NCBI RefSeq assembly: GCF_024519315.1
Contig: NZ_JANIIC010000072.1
Coordinates: 1 to 46,411 of the forward strand
Direction: 5' to 3'
Source of the DNA: Streptomyces malaysiensis subsp. samsunensis
GTDB taxonomy: Bacteria > Actinomycetota > Actinomycetes > Streptomycetales > Streptomycetaceae
Length of the DNA stretch: 46,411 bases
The translations under genes and the position numbers were made by a program. The first letter of the stretch is position 1; each line of letters starts with the position of its first letter. The notes beneath the pieces were generated by a model that was given only the letters and a program-made list of their open reading frames with translations, was not told the origin of the DNA and did no database searches. This document shows positions 1-8,031 of this stretch, piece by piece.

Positions 1-571
1 GACATCGAATCTGCGCAGGAAGGACTGCCACCAGTGCTCCACGTCGGCTGGTGTGGCGGCGGTGGCCGAGCACCACAGCCAAACCGGTTTCGGGTCACGG
101 TCGCCCGGCAGGCGCTCGACCTTCAGGCGGATCAACGTGCCGTGCAGGATGGGCAGTTCCTCTTTCGTGTGGTTCAGCCAGGGGCCGCGGTGGGTGAGCC
201 GCGGGTGCATCCGGTCCCAGGCCATCGCCTCGGCCTTGCCGTAGCGGGTGGTGTCCGCTCACGTCCACAGCCAGCACGATCCGCCCGTCGGCCGCCCTCG
301 GCAGCGGCAGGCCCGCCAGCGCACGCCGCAACCGCGCCGGCTCCAGCCAGCCCCGGTCCAACGCCGCGTACAACGCCCCGTGTCCGCGCCGGTGCTCGAC
401 CGCCAGCGACAGTTCGACCAGCGTCTTCACCGGCCCGTCCGCACACAGCACCGCGTCCGTGAGCTCGAAGAGCGCATCCGCGCGGGCGTAAAGGCACTCG
501 TAGAACTCGACCCGAAAGCGGGACAAGACGTCGAACGCCTCGCCCGCGGGCGCGTGGACCGGGAGACTCAT
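1..571 (-). pseudogene. Transposase remnant with internal deletion
   Basis: Reading leftward from an ATG at 571, the protein begins MSLPVHAPAGEAFDVLS and continues through a motif AADGRIVLAVDVS. This resembles the N-terminus of a large Streptomyces transposase family (NF041680-like, DDE type; name from memory). Directly after AVDVS, at about 250-260, the sequence jumps in another frame to TTRYGKAEAMAWDR and PKPVWLWCSATAATP, which are C-terminal parts of the same family. The middle of the catalytic domain, likely more than 100 codons, is therefore missing and the join is out of frame. The gene also runs off the window start. It cannot encode an active enzyme. Confidence 0.75.
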
Positions 572-574
572 AAC

Positions 575-632
575 GGCGGCCGTTCTCTCGTGCTTCGTGA
601 CTCGACATCTCGAAGCGTGGAGAACGGCCGCC
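575..632. repeat. 13-bp inverted repeat at the transposase 5' end
   Basis: GGCGGCCGTTCTC (575-587) and GAGAACGGCCGCC (620-632) are perfect inverted repeats. An inner GCTTCG/CGAAGC pair can extend the hairpin. It lies immediately upstream of the transposase start and is probably the terminal or leader structure of that insertion sequence. Confidence 0.6.
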
Positions 633-696
633 TCCGCTGTCCCGGGAAGAACCGCAGATCAGCAGGTCGGGTGACCTGCGAGGTTAAACGCCAAGC

Positions 697-1590
697 TCAG
701 TGGTCGTTCGAGTAGCCGAGCTCCGTGCTGAGCGCGGAGAGGAATTCGGGATAGGGCAATTGTGGAGGCCTGACAGTCGCCGAACTGATGATGCCTCGCC
801 GACGCCAGTGCTCCTTGCGTACGGCGACGCTCGTGCCGGGCTGGGTCTCAAGGCCTATCAGGCCGGCAATCCGTCCGAGGTGTGCGCGGGCCGAGGCGAG
901 GTCGCCGACGTCCCAAGCGGCGGCGGCGTCGACGAGTACGCGCGGCCGACTGATCCCACACGCGACTACTCGCGCGCCGGCCACTAGGTCCTCGACCAGG
1001 TTCGCACCGCCCATGCCGCTGAGCAGCGTCAGGTTGGATTGAGCGGCTGCGAGCTTGTGGATCCGCCAGAAGGTGGGTGGCGCTTCACACTTGACGGCGG
1101 CCACTTCGGGGACAGCCGCGAGCACTCTGAGCAGGTCGCTCAGTCCGATATGGATGCCGGTCGGCATCGGATAGTCCTGCAACCACAGCGGGAGTGTTGT
1201 GTTCTGGTAGGTGTCTTTGAGGTCGCGGACCAGGACGTCAGCGTGTGATGAGCTCACGGGCACCATGACGGCCTGCAAGTGATCGCGGCGTGGGGCGACG
1301 ACGTCGCGCAGGTCCAATCGTCTGTCGTCGTGATCGAGCGACATGACGGTGGCGACGACAGGTCTGCCCTGAGCGTGCTCGAGAACTGTGTCGAGCACTT
1401 GACCGCGTTCCGCACGGGTGAGGGCGATCGGCTCGGCGATGACGCCCAGGGCGATCAGGCCCTGAACACCGTCGGCGACGAGCGCCGAGACGTGCCGGGC
1501 CAACGAGACGTGGTCGACGGCACCAGTCGGTGTGAACGGGGTGAGCACCATGCCCCACACCGGAATCGAGGAGTGCTGCGCATCGGTCAC
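697..1590 (-). CDS. Dihydrodipicolinate synthase/N-acetylneuraminate lyase (DapA) family protein
   Basis: 297 residues, the usual length of class I TIM-barrel aldolases of this family. The start PVWGMVLTPFTPTGAVDH and the Schiff-base lysine in EVAAVKCEAPP are recognisable. The family GSTGE signature is changed to GVIAEP, and the stretch that normally holds the catalytic tyrosine (LYNxP) reads LQDYPMPTG, so the substrate is unlikely to be that of lysine biosynthesis. More likely it is a catabolic 2-oxo-acid lyase or hydratase. Its ATG overlaps the stop of the upstream small gene (ATGA), so the two are translationally coupled. The divergent promoter at 1935-2041 carries the putative GntR operator. 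Confidence 0.8.
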   Translation of the reverse strand: MTDAQHSSIPVWGMVLTPFTPTGAVDHVSLARHVSALVADGVQGLIALGVIAEPIALTRAERGQVLDTVLEHAQGRPVVATVMSLDHDDRRLDLRDVVAPRRDHLQAVMVPVSSSHADVLVRDLKDTYQNTTLPLWLQDYPMPTGIHIGLSDLLRVLAAVPEVAAVKCEAPPTFWRIHKLAAAQSNLTLLSGMGGANLVEDLVAGARVVACGISRPRVLVDAAAAWDVGDLASARAHLGRIAGLIGLETQPGTSVAVRKEHWRRRGIISSATVRPPQLPYPEFLSALSTELGYSNDH

Positions 1591-1934
1591 TGAGACTCAG
1601 CCAGCCTGCAGGCGACATTGAGGGACATGGCTTCGACGCCGACTGCCTCGTGCACCTGAGAGTTCGTGAGCGCTCCATCGCGCGTGCGCGTAAGCGGCTC
1701 GTCGGCGAACCGCCTGTCCACCAGGTGCAGGTGGGCGAGCAGGGTAACGCTCTCGCGCACGCGGTGGTATCCCTCAGTAACTACGTGGATATCGACGTCG
1801 GCGCCGCGGGCGTGCTTGGCGGGGGACGTCATTGTCGCATCGGCTCTGTGGAGGGTGAGTTCATGAACGCTGATGGGCGTGTCGGCGACGCGAAACTCCT
1901 GGTCTTTGACGTTGCTGGGGACGCTCATCCTCAC
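1587..1934 (-). CDS. Small hypothetical protein coupled to the DapA-family lyase
   Basis: About 115 residues from ATG 1934; an alternative ATG lies at 1928. I do not recognise a family. The protein has no signal peptide or membrane segment. It is beta-rich in appearance (VADTPISVHELTLHRADATM, DVDIHVVTEGYHRV) and could be a small accessory subunit. The four-base ATGA overlap with the downstream lyase argues for a joint product and a shared substrate. Transcription would start in the 107-bp divergent region shared with the cupin gene. Confidence 0.6.
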   Translation of the reverse strand: MRMSVPSNVKDQEFRVADTPISVHELTLHRADATMTSPAKHARGADVDIHVVTEGYHRVRESVTLLAHLHLVDRRFADEPLTRTRDGALTNSQVHEAVGVEAMSLNVACRLAESQ

Positions 1935-1965
1935 GCCTACTCCTTCGGTTCAGATCGGTTCGTGC

Positions 1966-1998
1966 GATGCAATCCTAATACTACTGCATCCAATATGG
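1966..1998. promoter_or_regulatory. Putative GntR operator in the lyase/cupin divergent promoter
   Basis: CTGCATCCAAT lies at 1984-1994, and GATGCA at 1966-1971 forms an inverted pair with TGCATC at 1985-1990. The same 11-mer with one or two changes occurs at 4902-4912 and 6792-6802, each time in an intergenic or start region of this gene set. The core TTGNNNNCAA is a partial palindrome of the kind bound by FCD-type GntR dimers. The operator role is inferred. Confidence 0.5.
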
Positions 1999-2041
1999 TA
2001 AGTTCGTTCGCGCCATCGCAGATTCCGTCCAGGAGGCCCTC

Positions 2042-2428
2042 ATGAGCGAACGAGACCAGAGCGTCGGCACGGAACTATTGTTCGAGAATGATGTCGTTCG
2101 GGTCTGGCGGATGTACCTGCACCCGGGAGAGGCCTGCCGCCCGCACATGCATGCCCATGACCACGTTCTCGTCTATGCCAACCCGTCTCTGATGGAGGCG
2201 CGCGAGCAAGGCGGCACCGGTGTGATCCGGCAGCCATCGGACGAGGGGTTCGTGCTCTACCGCGAGGTCGGCACAGCCGGGCTACCAGCCGACCACTGGA
2301 TCACCAACGTCGGAGACGAAGACAGCACTCACTACATCGTTGAGCTGCTGGGGCCGAGCCGCTCGGCAACCTCCCAGCCGCCGGTGCACAATGGCCGTGT
2401 CATCTCCGGTCATGCGATCGACTGGTGA
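2042..2428 (+). CDS. Cupin-domain protein
   Basis: 128 residues, one small cupin barrel. The metal-site motif is visible as HPGEACRPHMHAHDHVLVY, with further conserved positions in THYIVELLG. It resembles small cupins encoded beside catabolic enzymes, which act as isomerases, hydrolases or ligand-binding proteins; the substrate is not readable. An AGGAGG-type ribosome site (gtccaggagg) lies 5-6 bases before the ATG. Its TGA overlaps the GTG start of the next hydrolase, so the two are coupled. Expression probably depends on the operator-bearing promoter at about 1966-1998. Confidence 0.75.
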   Translation: MSERDQSVGTELLFENDVVRVWRMYLHPGEACRPHMHAHDHVLVYANPSLMEAREQGGTGVIRQPSDEGFVLYREVGTAGLPADHWITNVGDEDSTHYIVELLGPSRSATSQPPVHNGRVISGHAIDW

Positions 2429-3315
2429 CCGTGCGCGAAACCTGGCGGGTCGATGGGACCGATCTCGCGGTCACCGTCGCAGGCGACGGACCGCTGGTCG
2501 TTCTGGTCCACGGCTTCCCAGACCTGGCCATCACCTGGCGACTCCAGATTGCCACGCTGGTTGCCGCTGGCTACCGAGTGGCCGCGCCGGACATGCGGGG
2601 GTACGGCGGCAGTGAGCGTCCGGCGGAGTCCTCCGCCTACTCCGCGCGCGTGATCGGCCGGGACCTGATCGGGCTGCTCGACCACGAGGGCGTTGAGCGG
2701 GCGCATGTCGTTGGCCACGACTGGGGCGCGGCGTGCACCTGGCAGTTCGGCCTCGATTATCCCGATCGGCTGCTGTCCCTGACCGGGCTGAGCGTGCCCT
2801 ACGTGTTGCCGCCGCCGAAGGCGCCCACCGAGATCCTGCGTGCCCGATATGGCGAAGACTTCTACCAGCTTCGCTTCCAAGAGTCCGAGACCGCCGCCGA
2901 ACTTGACCGCGATGTTCTGCGGACGCTGACCGCAGCGTTCGGCGATCGCTTCGAGGACCTGGGCGTTACGGCGCCAGCCGCCACACCCGACTGGCTTCCT
3001 AATGAAGTGCTCGATACCTACGTGGCCGCGTTCAAGAAGACCGGGTTCACCAGCGGGCTGGCGTACTACCGCAACATCGACCGGAACTGGCAGGACGCCC
3101 AGGCCCGCGAGCAACGCCGCATCGAGTGCCCATCACTGTTCATTACAGGCAGCTCCGACCCAGTCGCCCGCTTCATGCGGGTCGACTCCTCGACTGAAGC
3201 TTTCGCCGACCTGCGGGTTGAGGTGATCGAGGGTGCCGGCCACTGGGTTCACCAGCAGGAACCGGTGCTAGTGAACCGGCTGCTACTGACCCACCTGGGC
3301 CGCGCCGATTACTGA
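2425..3315 (+). CDS. Alpha/beta hydrolase, epoxide hydrolase-like
   Basis: 296 residues with a full alpha/beta hydrolase fold of the soluble epoxide hydrolase type. HGFP (29-32) supplies the oxyanion hole, and GHDWGA carries an aspartate nucleophile (Asp99) rather than serine. GAGHWVHQQEP carries the catalytic histidine (about 273), and a lid tyrosine region YYRNIDRNW is present. The Asp nucleophile fits epoxide hydrolases and haloalkane or fluoroacetate dehalogenases; the paired lid tyrosine favours epoxide hydrolase. The start is GTG 2425, overlapping the cupin stop (GTGA). The gene is followed directly by IS debris. Confidence 0.8.
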   Translation: MTVRETWRVDGTDLAVTVAGDGPLVVLVHGFPDLAITWRLQIATLVAAGYRVAAPDMRGYGGSERPAESSAYSARVIGRDLIGLLDHEGVERAHVVGHDWGAACTWQFGLDYPDRLLSLTGLSVPYVLPPPKAPTEILRARYGEDFYQLRFQESETAAELDRDVLRTLTAAFGDRFEDLGVTAPAATPDWLPNEVLDTYVAAFKKTGFTSGLAYYRNIDRNWQDAQAREQRRIECPSLFITGSSDPVARFMRVDSSTEAFADLRVEVIEGAGHWVHQQEPVLVNRLLLTHLGRADY

Positions 3316-3319
3316 CGTT

Positions 3320-4148
3320 GCCGGCACGGTGTCGTTAGAGTGAGTCCAGTGCCGGCCAGGCATCCGTCGATGAGGTTAGGCCGGTACTGGACCTGGTGTA
3401 GTCCCCACCGGAGATAGCGCATCAGGTGGGCGGGGGTCCTTGCGCACCCGCGTCCGCAGCGACTCCGCGGTGATGCCAAGATCCGCAGCCACGGCCGCAT
3501 ACGTGCGCTTCCCGGCCGAGGCGCGGTAGAGCGTGACGGCGTCCTTCCTGAACTCCTCCCGATACGGTGACTTGCGTCCCGGACGAGCCGCGATCGCTCG
3601 CCGGTTTGTAGCAGGCCAGGGCCGCGATCGAGATCCGGCGCTGGGAGCGTCCCCTCACCGTGATGATCGGTGTGACGCCTCGCCGAGACCAGGTGCGGGC
3701 AGTGGGCGGCGTCCTCGAGAAGCCGGCCTCGTCCTCGAGGACAAGGTAGGTGTCGAGCACCGCTGCGGTGCTTCCACGTGCGGGTAGGTCTCCTTCACCC
3801 ACCCGGCCACGGCCGCGCCATCCTGCTCGACGGCTCGCCGGGCCGGGACCTGTTTGGCTCCAGCCGTGGCGACGCAGCATCTGGGCGATCCCCGAGAGCG
3901 TGAACGACGTGTGGAACGCCGCCCGATCAGGGCCTTGATCCGGATCGGCGTCCAGATCTGGTCCGACCGGCCGTGCGTTACCGGGCCCTTGGCCGGCTCC
4001 TGCTCCAGTACAGCGAACAGCTGCTCACTCAGCTTGGGCAGCGACACCGGCCCCACCGACCGAAGACCGTCCGTGCCGGCATCGTCCCAGGCCCGGCGCC
4101 ACCGCGATCCCTGCAGCTGGAATCCACGACTTGTCTCCCGGGAAGCCA
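3320..4148 (-). mobile_element. IS630-family remnant interrupted by an IS3 OrfA fragment
   Basis: On the minus strand the N-terminal IS630 transposase region (VSLPKLSEQLFAVLE, DQIWTPIRIKALIGR, MLRRHGWSQ, ARRAVEQDGAAVAGWVKE) spans about 4145-3800 across several frames. The first catalytic block (YLVLEDEAGFSRTPPTARTW ... ISIAALACYKP) spans about 3770-3600. It is then replaced at about 3436-3583 by an IS3-type OrfA piece (SPYREEFRKDAVTLYRAS, TYAAVAADLGITAESLR). The IS630 C-terminal signature VQYRPNLIDGCLAGTG follows at about 3340-3430. At least three frameshifts are present, so nothing here is functional. GCCGGCAC/GTGCCGGC (3320-3327/3349-3356) may mark the outer end. Confidence 0.75.
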
Positions 4149-4907
4149 TTAGCGGACAGTGTTCGGCGCCTTCCTGTTGATCCAATGAGCGGTCGCCTCA
4201 ACCGACTTGCGAATGTGGGCGTTCATTAGGTCGCGGGCCTTCAAGGCATCTTGAGCCAGGATCGCCTCGGCGATCATTTGGTGCTCGGCCATGTTGCGGG
4301 CAATCAGCCGGGAGCTGCCCGCATAGGCGCCGAATGAGATGTTATGTGGCAGCTTGCGCCGCAGATCTGCGATCGCCTGCTGCAGGTACTTGTTGCCAGA
4401 AGCCTCCAGGATTGTTGAGTGGAAGAGCTCGTTGGACTCGATCCAGTGCTCGGCCAGTTCCTCCCTCGGCCCGGTCTGCTCGAGGGTCTCAGCGAAGGAC
4501 GACCAAGCGCTGGTCATCCGTTCGGCCTGCTCGTCGTCCATATGCACCGCCGCGAGCGAAGCTGCCAGGCCCTCGAGATCGGCACGTACCACGCCGATCT
4601 CAAGGACGTCCTGGACGGATTGTCCGTTGACCCGGGCGCCACGGTGGGGCTCGATGGTGACCAGCCCCCGGGCGGCCATGATCCGCAGCGCCTCCCGGAC
4701 CGGCGTCCGGCTGATCCCGAACTCGCGGGCGATCGCATCGTGCCGCAACCAGGTGCCGACCGGGATCTTGCTCAGGATGATGCGATGCTGCAGTTCCGAG
4801 GCGACGCGTTCGCTCATCGATCCGTCGTACGAGGTCTTCTCGTCGCTCGAATGCGGCTCGCGCGTCACGCCATTCTCCTTGACTGGTCTGGTAGACATCA
4901 GTTGCAT
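4149..4907 (-). CDS. GntR-family transcriptional regulator, FCD subfamily
   Basis: 252 residues from ATG 4907, or 249 from ATG 4898; neither has a clear ribosome site. The N-terminal winged helix-turn-helix reads HDAIAREFGISRTPVREALR then IMAARGLVTIEPHRGARV, diagnostic of GntR. The C-terminal FCD ligand domain shows ADLEGLAASLAAVH and the metal or ligand histidines of FHSTIL and EHQMIAEAI. FCD regulators usually bind small organic acids. It sits 38 bases downstream of the gamma-glutamyltransferase gene on the same strand and likely shares its transcript. A putative operator overlaps the start codon, suggesting autorepression. The IS630 remnant abuts its stop. Confidence 0.88.
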   Translation of the reverse strand: MQLMSTRPVKENGVTREPHSSDEKTSYDGSMSERVASELQHRIILSKIPVGTWLRHDAIAREFGISRTPVREALRIMAARGLVTIEPHRGARVNGQSVQDVLEIGVVRADLEGLAASLAAVHMDDEQAERMTSAWSSFAETLEQTGPREELAEHWIESNELFHSTILEASGNKYLQQAIADLRRKLPHNISFGAYAGSSRLIARNMAEHQMIAEAILAQDALKARDLMNAHIRKSVEATAHWINRKAPNTVR

Positions 4908-4912
4908 CCAAT
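4902..4912. promoter_or_regulatory. Putative GntR operator over its own start codon
   Basis: TTGCATCCAAT occurs here, matching 1984-1994 and (reverse strand) 6792-6802. TTGCATCCAA is itself a partial palindrome (TTG/CAA). It covers the upstream ATG candidate of the regulator gene, a position where binding would block transcription. The role is inferred from repetition and placement. Confidence 0.5.
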
Positions 4913-4945
4913 CAGGTATGGAATCGGCTTGTCGCGTCGGCCCTG

Positions 4946-6739
4946 TCACCGGCCGGTTGCGTAACCCTGTGCCCCTCGCGGGTTCGCCGCCGCAGAGAGC
5001 AGCCCCCGGGCCGTGTCCCGCTGGACTAGCGAGAGTCGGCCCAGCGACCACGGCGGCGCCAGCTCGACCAGGTGGCCGCGGTCCCGGAGCTCGCTGACCA
5101 GGTCCGGGCTGAACCGGTCCTCGGCGACCAGGCCGCCAGGCGTCCAGGTTCGTGGCCAGAAGCTGCTGGCTGCGCTGGTGGTGTGGAACATCGGCGATTC
5201 GATCGACGTCTGCGGGCTGAGTCCGGCGACGAGCATGCGCAACAGCGCGACTAGCTGCCACTGGTCCTGTTGGTCTCCGCCCGGGGTACCCAGGGCGATC
5301 AGTCGGTCTGGTCTGGTAACGATGGTCGGGCTCAGCGTCGTACGGGGCCGCAGCCCGGGGCGCAGCGCCGACGGGCTGGCGGGATCCAGGTGCGTCATCT
5401 GCAGCCGGGTCCCAAGGGCGAAGCCCAGCTCCGGGATTGTGGGGGAGGACTGCAGCCAACCACCGGACGGGGTGACTGAGATGGCGTTGCCCCACTGGTC
5501 GATCACGTCGACATGGCAGGTGTCGCCACGGGTCTCACCGTCCCAGCGGACCGTCGGCTCGCCGAGCGCGCCGACGGCATCGGGTCGCGCGAGGAGCAGG
5601 GGGGGAAGGAAGGACGACAGCGACTTGGCGCGACCTGGACGGAATTCGAGCGAAGCCACGTCGGTGATCTGCTCCCGACGCTCTTTGGCGTACCTGTCGG
5701 AGAGCAAGGTAGCCAAACCGGCGTCGCTGATACCTGCTCCGTAGTGGGCGTCACGGTCGGCGAGCGCGAGTTTCAAGGTCTCCACGACGAGGTGGATCCC
5801 GGTCGCTGAGCTCAGGTCCAGGTCTGCGTCGGAGAACTCTTCGAGGATGGCCAGCGCCTGGAGAAGTACTGGTCCCTGGGTCCAGGCCGCAGCCTTGAAG
5901 ATTCGGTGGCCTCGAAACTCCCGGGACACAGGGGCCTCAACGTGGGCTGCGTAGGCGGCCAGGTCGGTGGCGCTCAGCACGCCCCGGAGCACGGACCCGT
6001 GGGCGTGGAGATGGTAAGAGGAGGACACGAACCGATCGATCGCCTCGGCCACGAACCCGCCGCGCCAGATCGCTCGTGCTGCCTCGATGACCGCTTCCCG
6101 CGTGGTCCCGCCTGCGGCATGGATCGCTTCGTCCCGCAGCCGGGACAGGGTCCGCGCCCACGCAGGGTTGCGATGCACCTCGCCCGCGACCGGGGCCCGA
6201 TCCTCGGGGAGCCACAGCTGCATTGACGTCGGCCAGCTGTCGCGGAAGAGTCCCTCCACCTCACCGATGACCCGCGCCGCCGACGCGAGCAGCGGGTGCC
6301 CGTGGGTGGCGTAATGGACGGCGAACTCAAGGACGTCAGCGAGCTCCCAGGTCCCCCAGTCGCGCAGCATCAGCAGCCACGCATCGAAGGCCCCGGGGAC
6401 GGCGGCGGCAAGTGCGCCGGATCCCGGCACCGAGGTCAGGCCCGCCGAGCGGAAATGGTCGATGGTTGCCGCCCGGGGCGCGGGACCCTGCCCGGACAGG
6501 ACCTGCGGCGTCTCCCCAGCCCGGGCCAGCAGGGCGACCAGCTCACCACCGGGGCCGTTCAGATGCGGCTCGACGACGTGCAGCACGAGACCGGCGGCGG
6601 CCGCCGCGTCGAAGGCGTTACCACCTCGCTCTAGGACCGCCTGGGCCACGGAGGAGGCCACCCAGTGTGTGCTGGCGGCCATCCCGAACGAGCCCTCAAG
6701 GTCGGGCCGGGCGAGGAAAGCGTCCCGATCAAGTGGCAT
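4946..6739 (-). CDS. Gamma-glutamyltransferase family protein
   Basis: 597 residues, similar in length to GGT precursors but without a signal peptide, so probably cytoplasmic. The start SFGMAASTHWVASSVAQAVL and the NAFDAAAAAGLVLHVVEP and GPGGELVAL motifs are those of the GGT large subunit. The autoprocessing threonine is predicted at Thr407 in RGDTCHVDVIDQWGNAIS, and the small-subunit motif GTPGGDQQDQWQ follows. The family hydrolyses or transfers gamma-glutamyl groups, and some members act as cephalosporin acylases or amidases. Here it may cleave an imported amide. It is transcribed divergently from the ABC importer over 109 bp with a putative GntR operator. Confidence 0.85.
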   Translation of the reverse strand: MPLDRDAFLARPDLEGSFGMAASTHWVASSVAQAVLERGGNAFDAAAAAGLVLHVVEPHLNGPGGELVALLARAGETPQVLSGQGPAPRAATIDHFRSAGLTSVPGSGALAAAVPGAFDAWLLMLRDWGTWELADVLEFAVHYATHGHPLLASAARVIGEVEGLFRDSWPTSMQLWLPEDRAPVAGEVHRNPAWARTLSRLRDEAIHAAGGTTREAVIEAARAIWRGGFVAEAIDRFVSSSYHLHAHGSVLRGVLSATDLAAYAAHVEAPVSREFRGHRIFKAAAWTQGPVLLQALAILEEFSDADLDLSSATGIHLVVETLKLALADRDAHYGAGISDAGLATLLSDRYAKERREQITDVASLEFRPGRAKSLSSFLPPLLLARPDAVGALGEPTVRWDGETRGDTCHVDVIDQWGNAISVTPSGGWLQSSPTIPELGFALGTRLQMTHLDPASPSALRPGLRPRTTLSPTIVTRPDRLIALGTPGGDQQDQWQLVALLRMLVAGLSPQTSIESPMFHTTSAASSFWPRTWTPGGLVAEDRFSPDLVSELRDRGHLVELAPPWSLGRLSLVQRDTARGLLSAAANPRGAQGYATGR

Positions 6740-6791
6740 ATGGACCCCCTAGCGAATGAAAACTGGCTACGTGTGATTCAACTATAGACAG

Positions 6792-6802
6792 ATCGGATGC
6801 AA
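6792..6802. promoter_or_regulatory. Putative GntR operator between GGT and ABC importer genes
   Basis: ATCGGATGCAA (reverse complement TTGCATCCGAT) lies in the 109-bp divergent intergenic region, 46 bases before the binding-protein start. It differs by one base from the site at 4902-4912. It could control both transcripts. Confidence 0.5.
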
Positions 6803-6848
6803 AACATTAGCGTTCGACGGCAACGCCAACAGAGAGCCGAGGAAACGC

Positions 6849-8027
6849 ATGTCGCGACTGAACTGCCGACTGGCTGCTGTTGCTACTGCCGCTGGCGCGG
6901 CGATAGCCCTTGCCGGTTGTGGCGGCACTGACGGCTCGGCCGGCGATGCGGTGAATAGGTCTGCGTCGTCGTCGGAAGCCGACAAGGTCCTGGACGGCCT
7001 CCATGCCGGTCCGGCGAAGGAGTGCACCTCCGGTAAGGGCCTCACCCTCGGATACGCCGGGGTCTGGAGCTCGAACGCCGGGGGCAAGGCGGGCAACGAC
7101 TCGTTCGCGGCAGCGGCTGAGGCCTGCGAGGCCACCCCGCTGGTGGTCGAGGCGAAGGCGGACGACCCGCTGAACACGATGATCACCGCGATGGATCAGA
7201 TCATCTCCCAACACGCGGATGCGGTCGCCTTCTTCCCGCTCACCGCGGACGTGATGACGGCTCCGAGCCGGCGCGCGGTCAAGGCAGGCATCCCGGTCGT
7301 CTCCGGCGAGATCACCAACTTCCGGGGTGCCTCGACCACGTTCCACCAGGACCGGCTCACCGCCGCGGTCAACTCCGCGCGGCTGTTCTGCGAGAAGTAC
7401 CCCGACGGCGGCAAGGTGATCTACGGCGCTTACGGCGGGTCGCAGCAGGACCTCATCGCGATGCAGAAGCGTTTCGAGTCAGAGCTGCGGGACTGCAGCG
7501 ACGGCAAGCTGACCATCGCCGGCACGTACGCGAACAAAACCGACGATATCGCTGGCGGACGGGGCACCGCGCAGGCGGTGCTGCAGCAGCACCCCGACGC
7601 GATCGGCGTCGTCGCCTACAGCGACACGGACGCGGTGGCGGCCTCAAGAGCGGCGAGCGACCTCGGGATGCGCGGCAAGCTGACCATCGTCGGATACAAC
7701 GCTGACGCTGTCGGTCTCGCCGCACTCCAGCAGGGCTCGATCGACTACAGCTTCGCGTGGGGCATCCCGGAACAGCAGCAGAAAATGGTCGAGGTGATGA
7801 TCGCGCTGGCCAAGGGGGAGCCCGCGCCGCGTTTCGTCACGTTGTACCCGCGCTGCGTGAGTCGCAAGACGGTCGATGCGGTGCCGTCCATCGCCGTCCG
7901 GGTCCGCGGTATAGCAGACGGCCGTGACCTCGCGCCGACGAAGATCCAGCCGATGATCGAGAGCGACAAGCCGACGCTGGAGGCTTCCGAGGCACAGCGT
8001 AAGGCCGTTGCTTGCGAGGTGAGTTGA
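6849..8027 (+). CDS. Sugar-type ABC importer substrate-binding lipoprotein
   Basis: 392 residues. A lipoprotein signal peptide ends at the lipobox LAGC with Cys24. The rest is a type I periplasmic-binding fold like RbsB: LTLGYAGVWSSNAGGKAGND, DAVAFFPLTADVMTAPSRRA, IGVVAYSDTDAVAA and LTIVGYNADAVGLAALQQGS. Members bind pentoses, hexoses, autoinducer-2 and other small solutes; the ligand here is unknown. GAGGAAA precedes the ATG. It is the first gene of the long rightward operon and is followed after four bases by the ATPase. Confidence 0.88.
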   Translation: MSRLNCRLAAVATAAGAAIALAGCGGTDGSAGDAVNRSASSSEADKVLDGLHAGPAKECTSGKGLTLGYAGVWSSNAGGKAGNDSFAAAAEACEATPLVVEAKADDPLNTMITAMDQIISQHADAVAFFPLTADVMTAPSRRAVKAGIPVVSGEITNFRGASTTFHQDRLTAAVNSARLFCEKYPDGGKVIYGAYGGSQQDLIAMQKRFESELRDCSDGKLTIAGTYANKTDDIAGGRGTAQAVLQQHPDAIGVVAYSDTDAVAASRAASDLGMRGKLTIVGYNADAVGLAALQQGSIDYSFAWGIPEQQQKMVEVMIALAKGEPAPRFVTLYPRCVSRKTVDAVPSIAVRVRGIADGRDLAPTKIQPMIESDKPTLEASEAQRKAVACEVS

Positions 8028-8031
8028 TGTC

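Noticed and set aside
1935..2041. A riboswitch in the lyase/cupin divergent region
   Set aside because: Only 107 bp, no conserved aptamer pattern; the inverted TGCATC pair is better explained as a protein-binding site.
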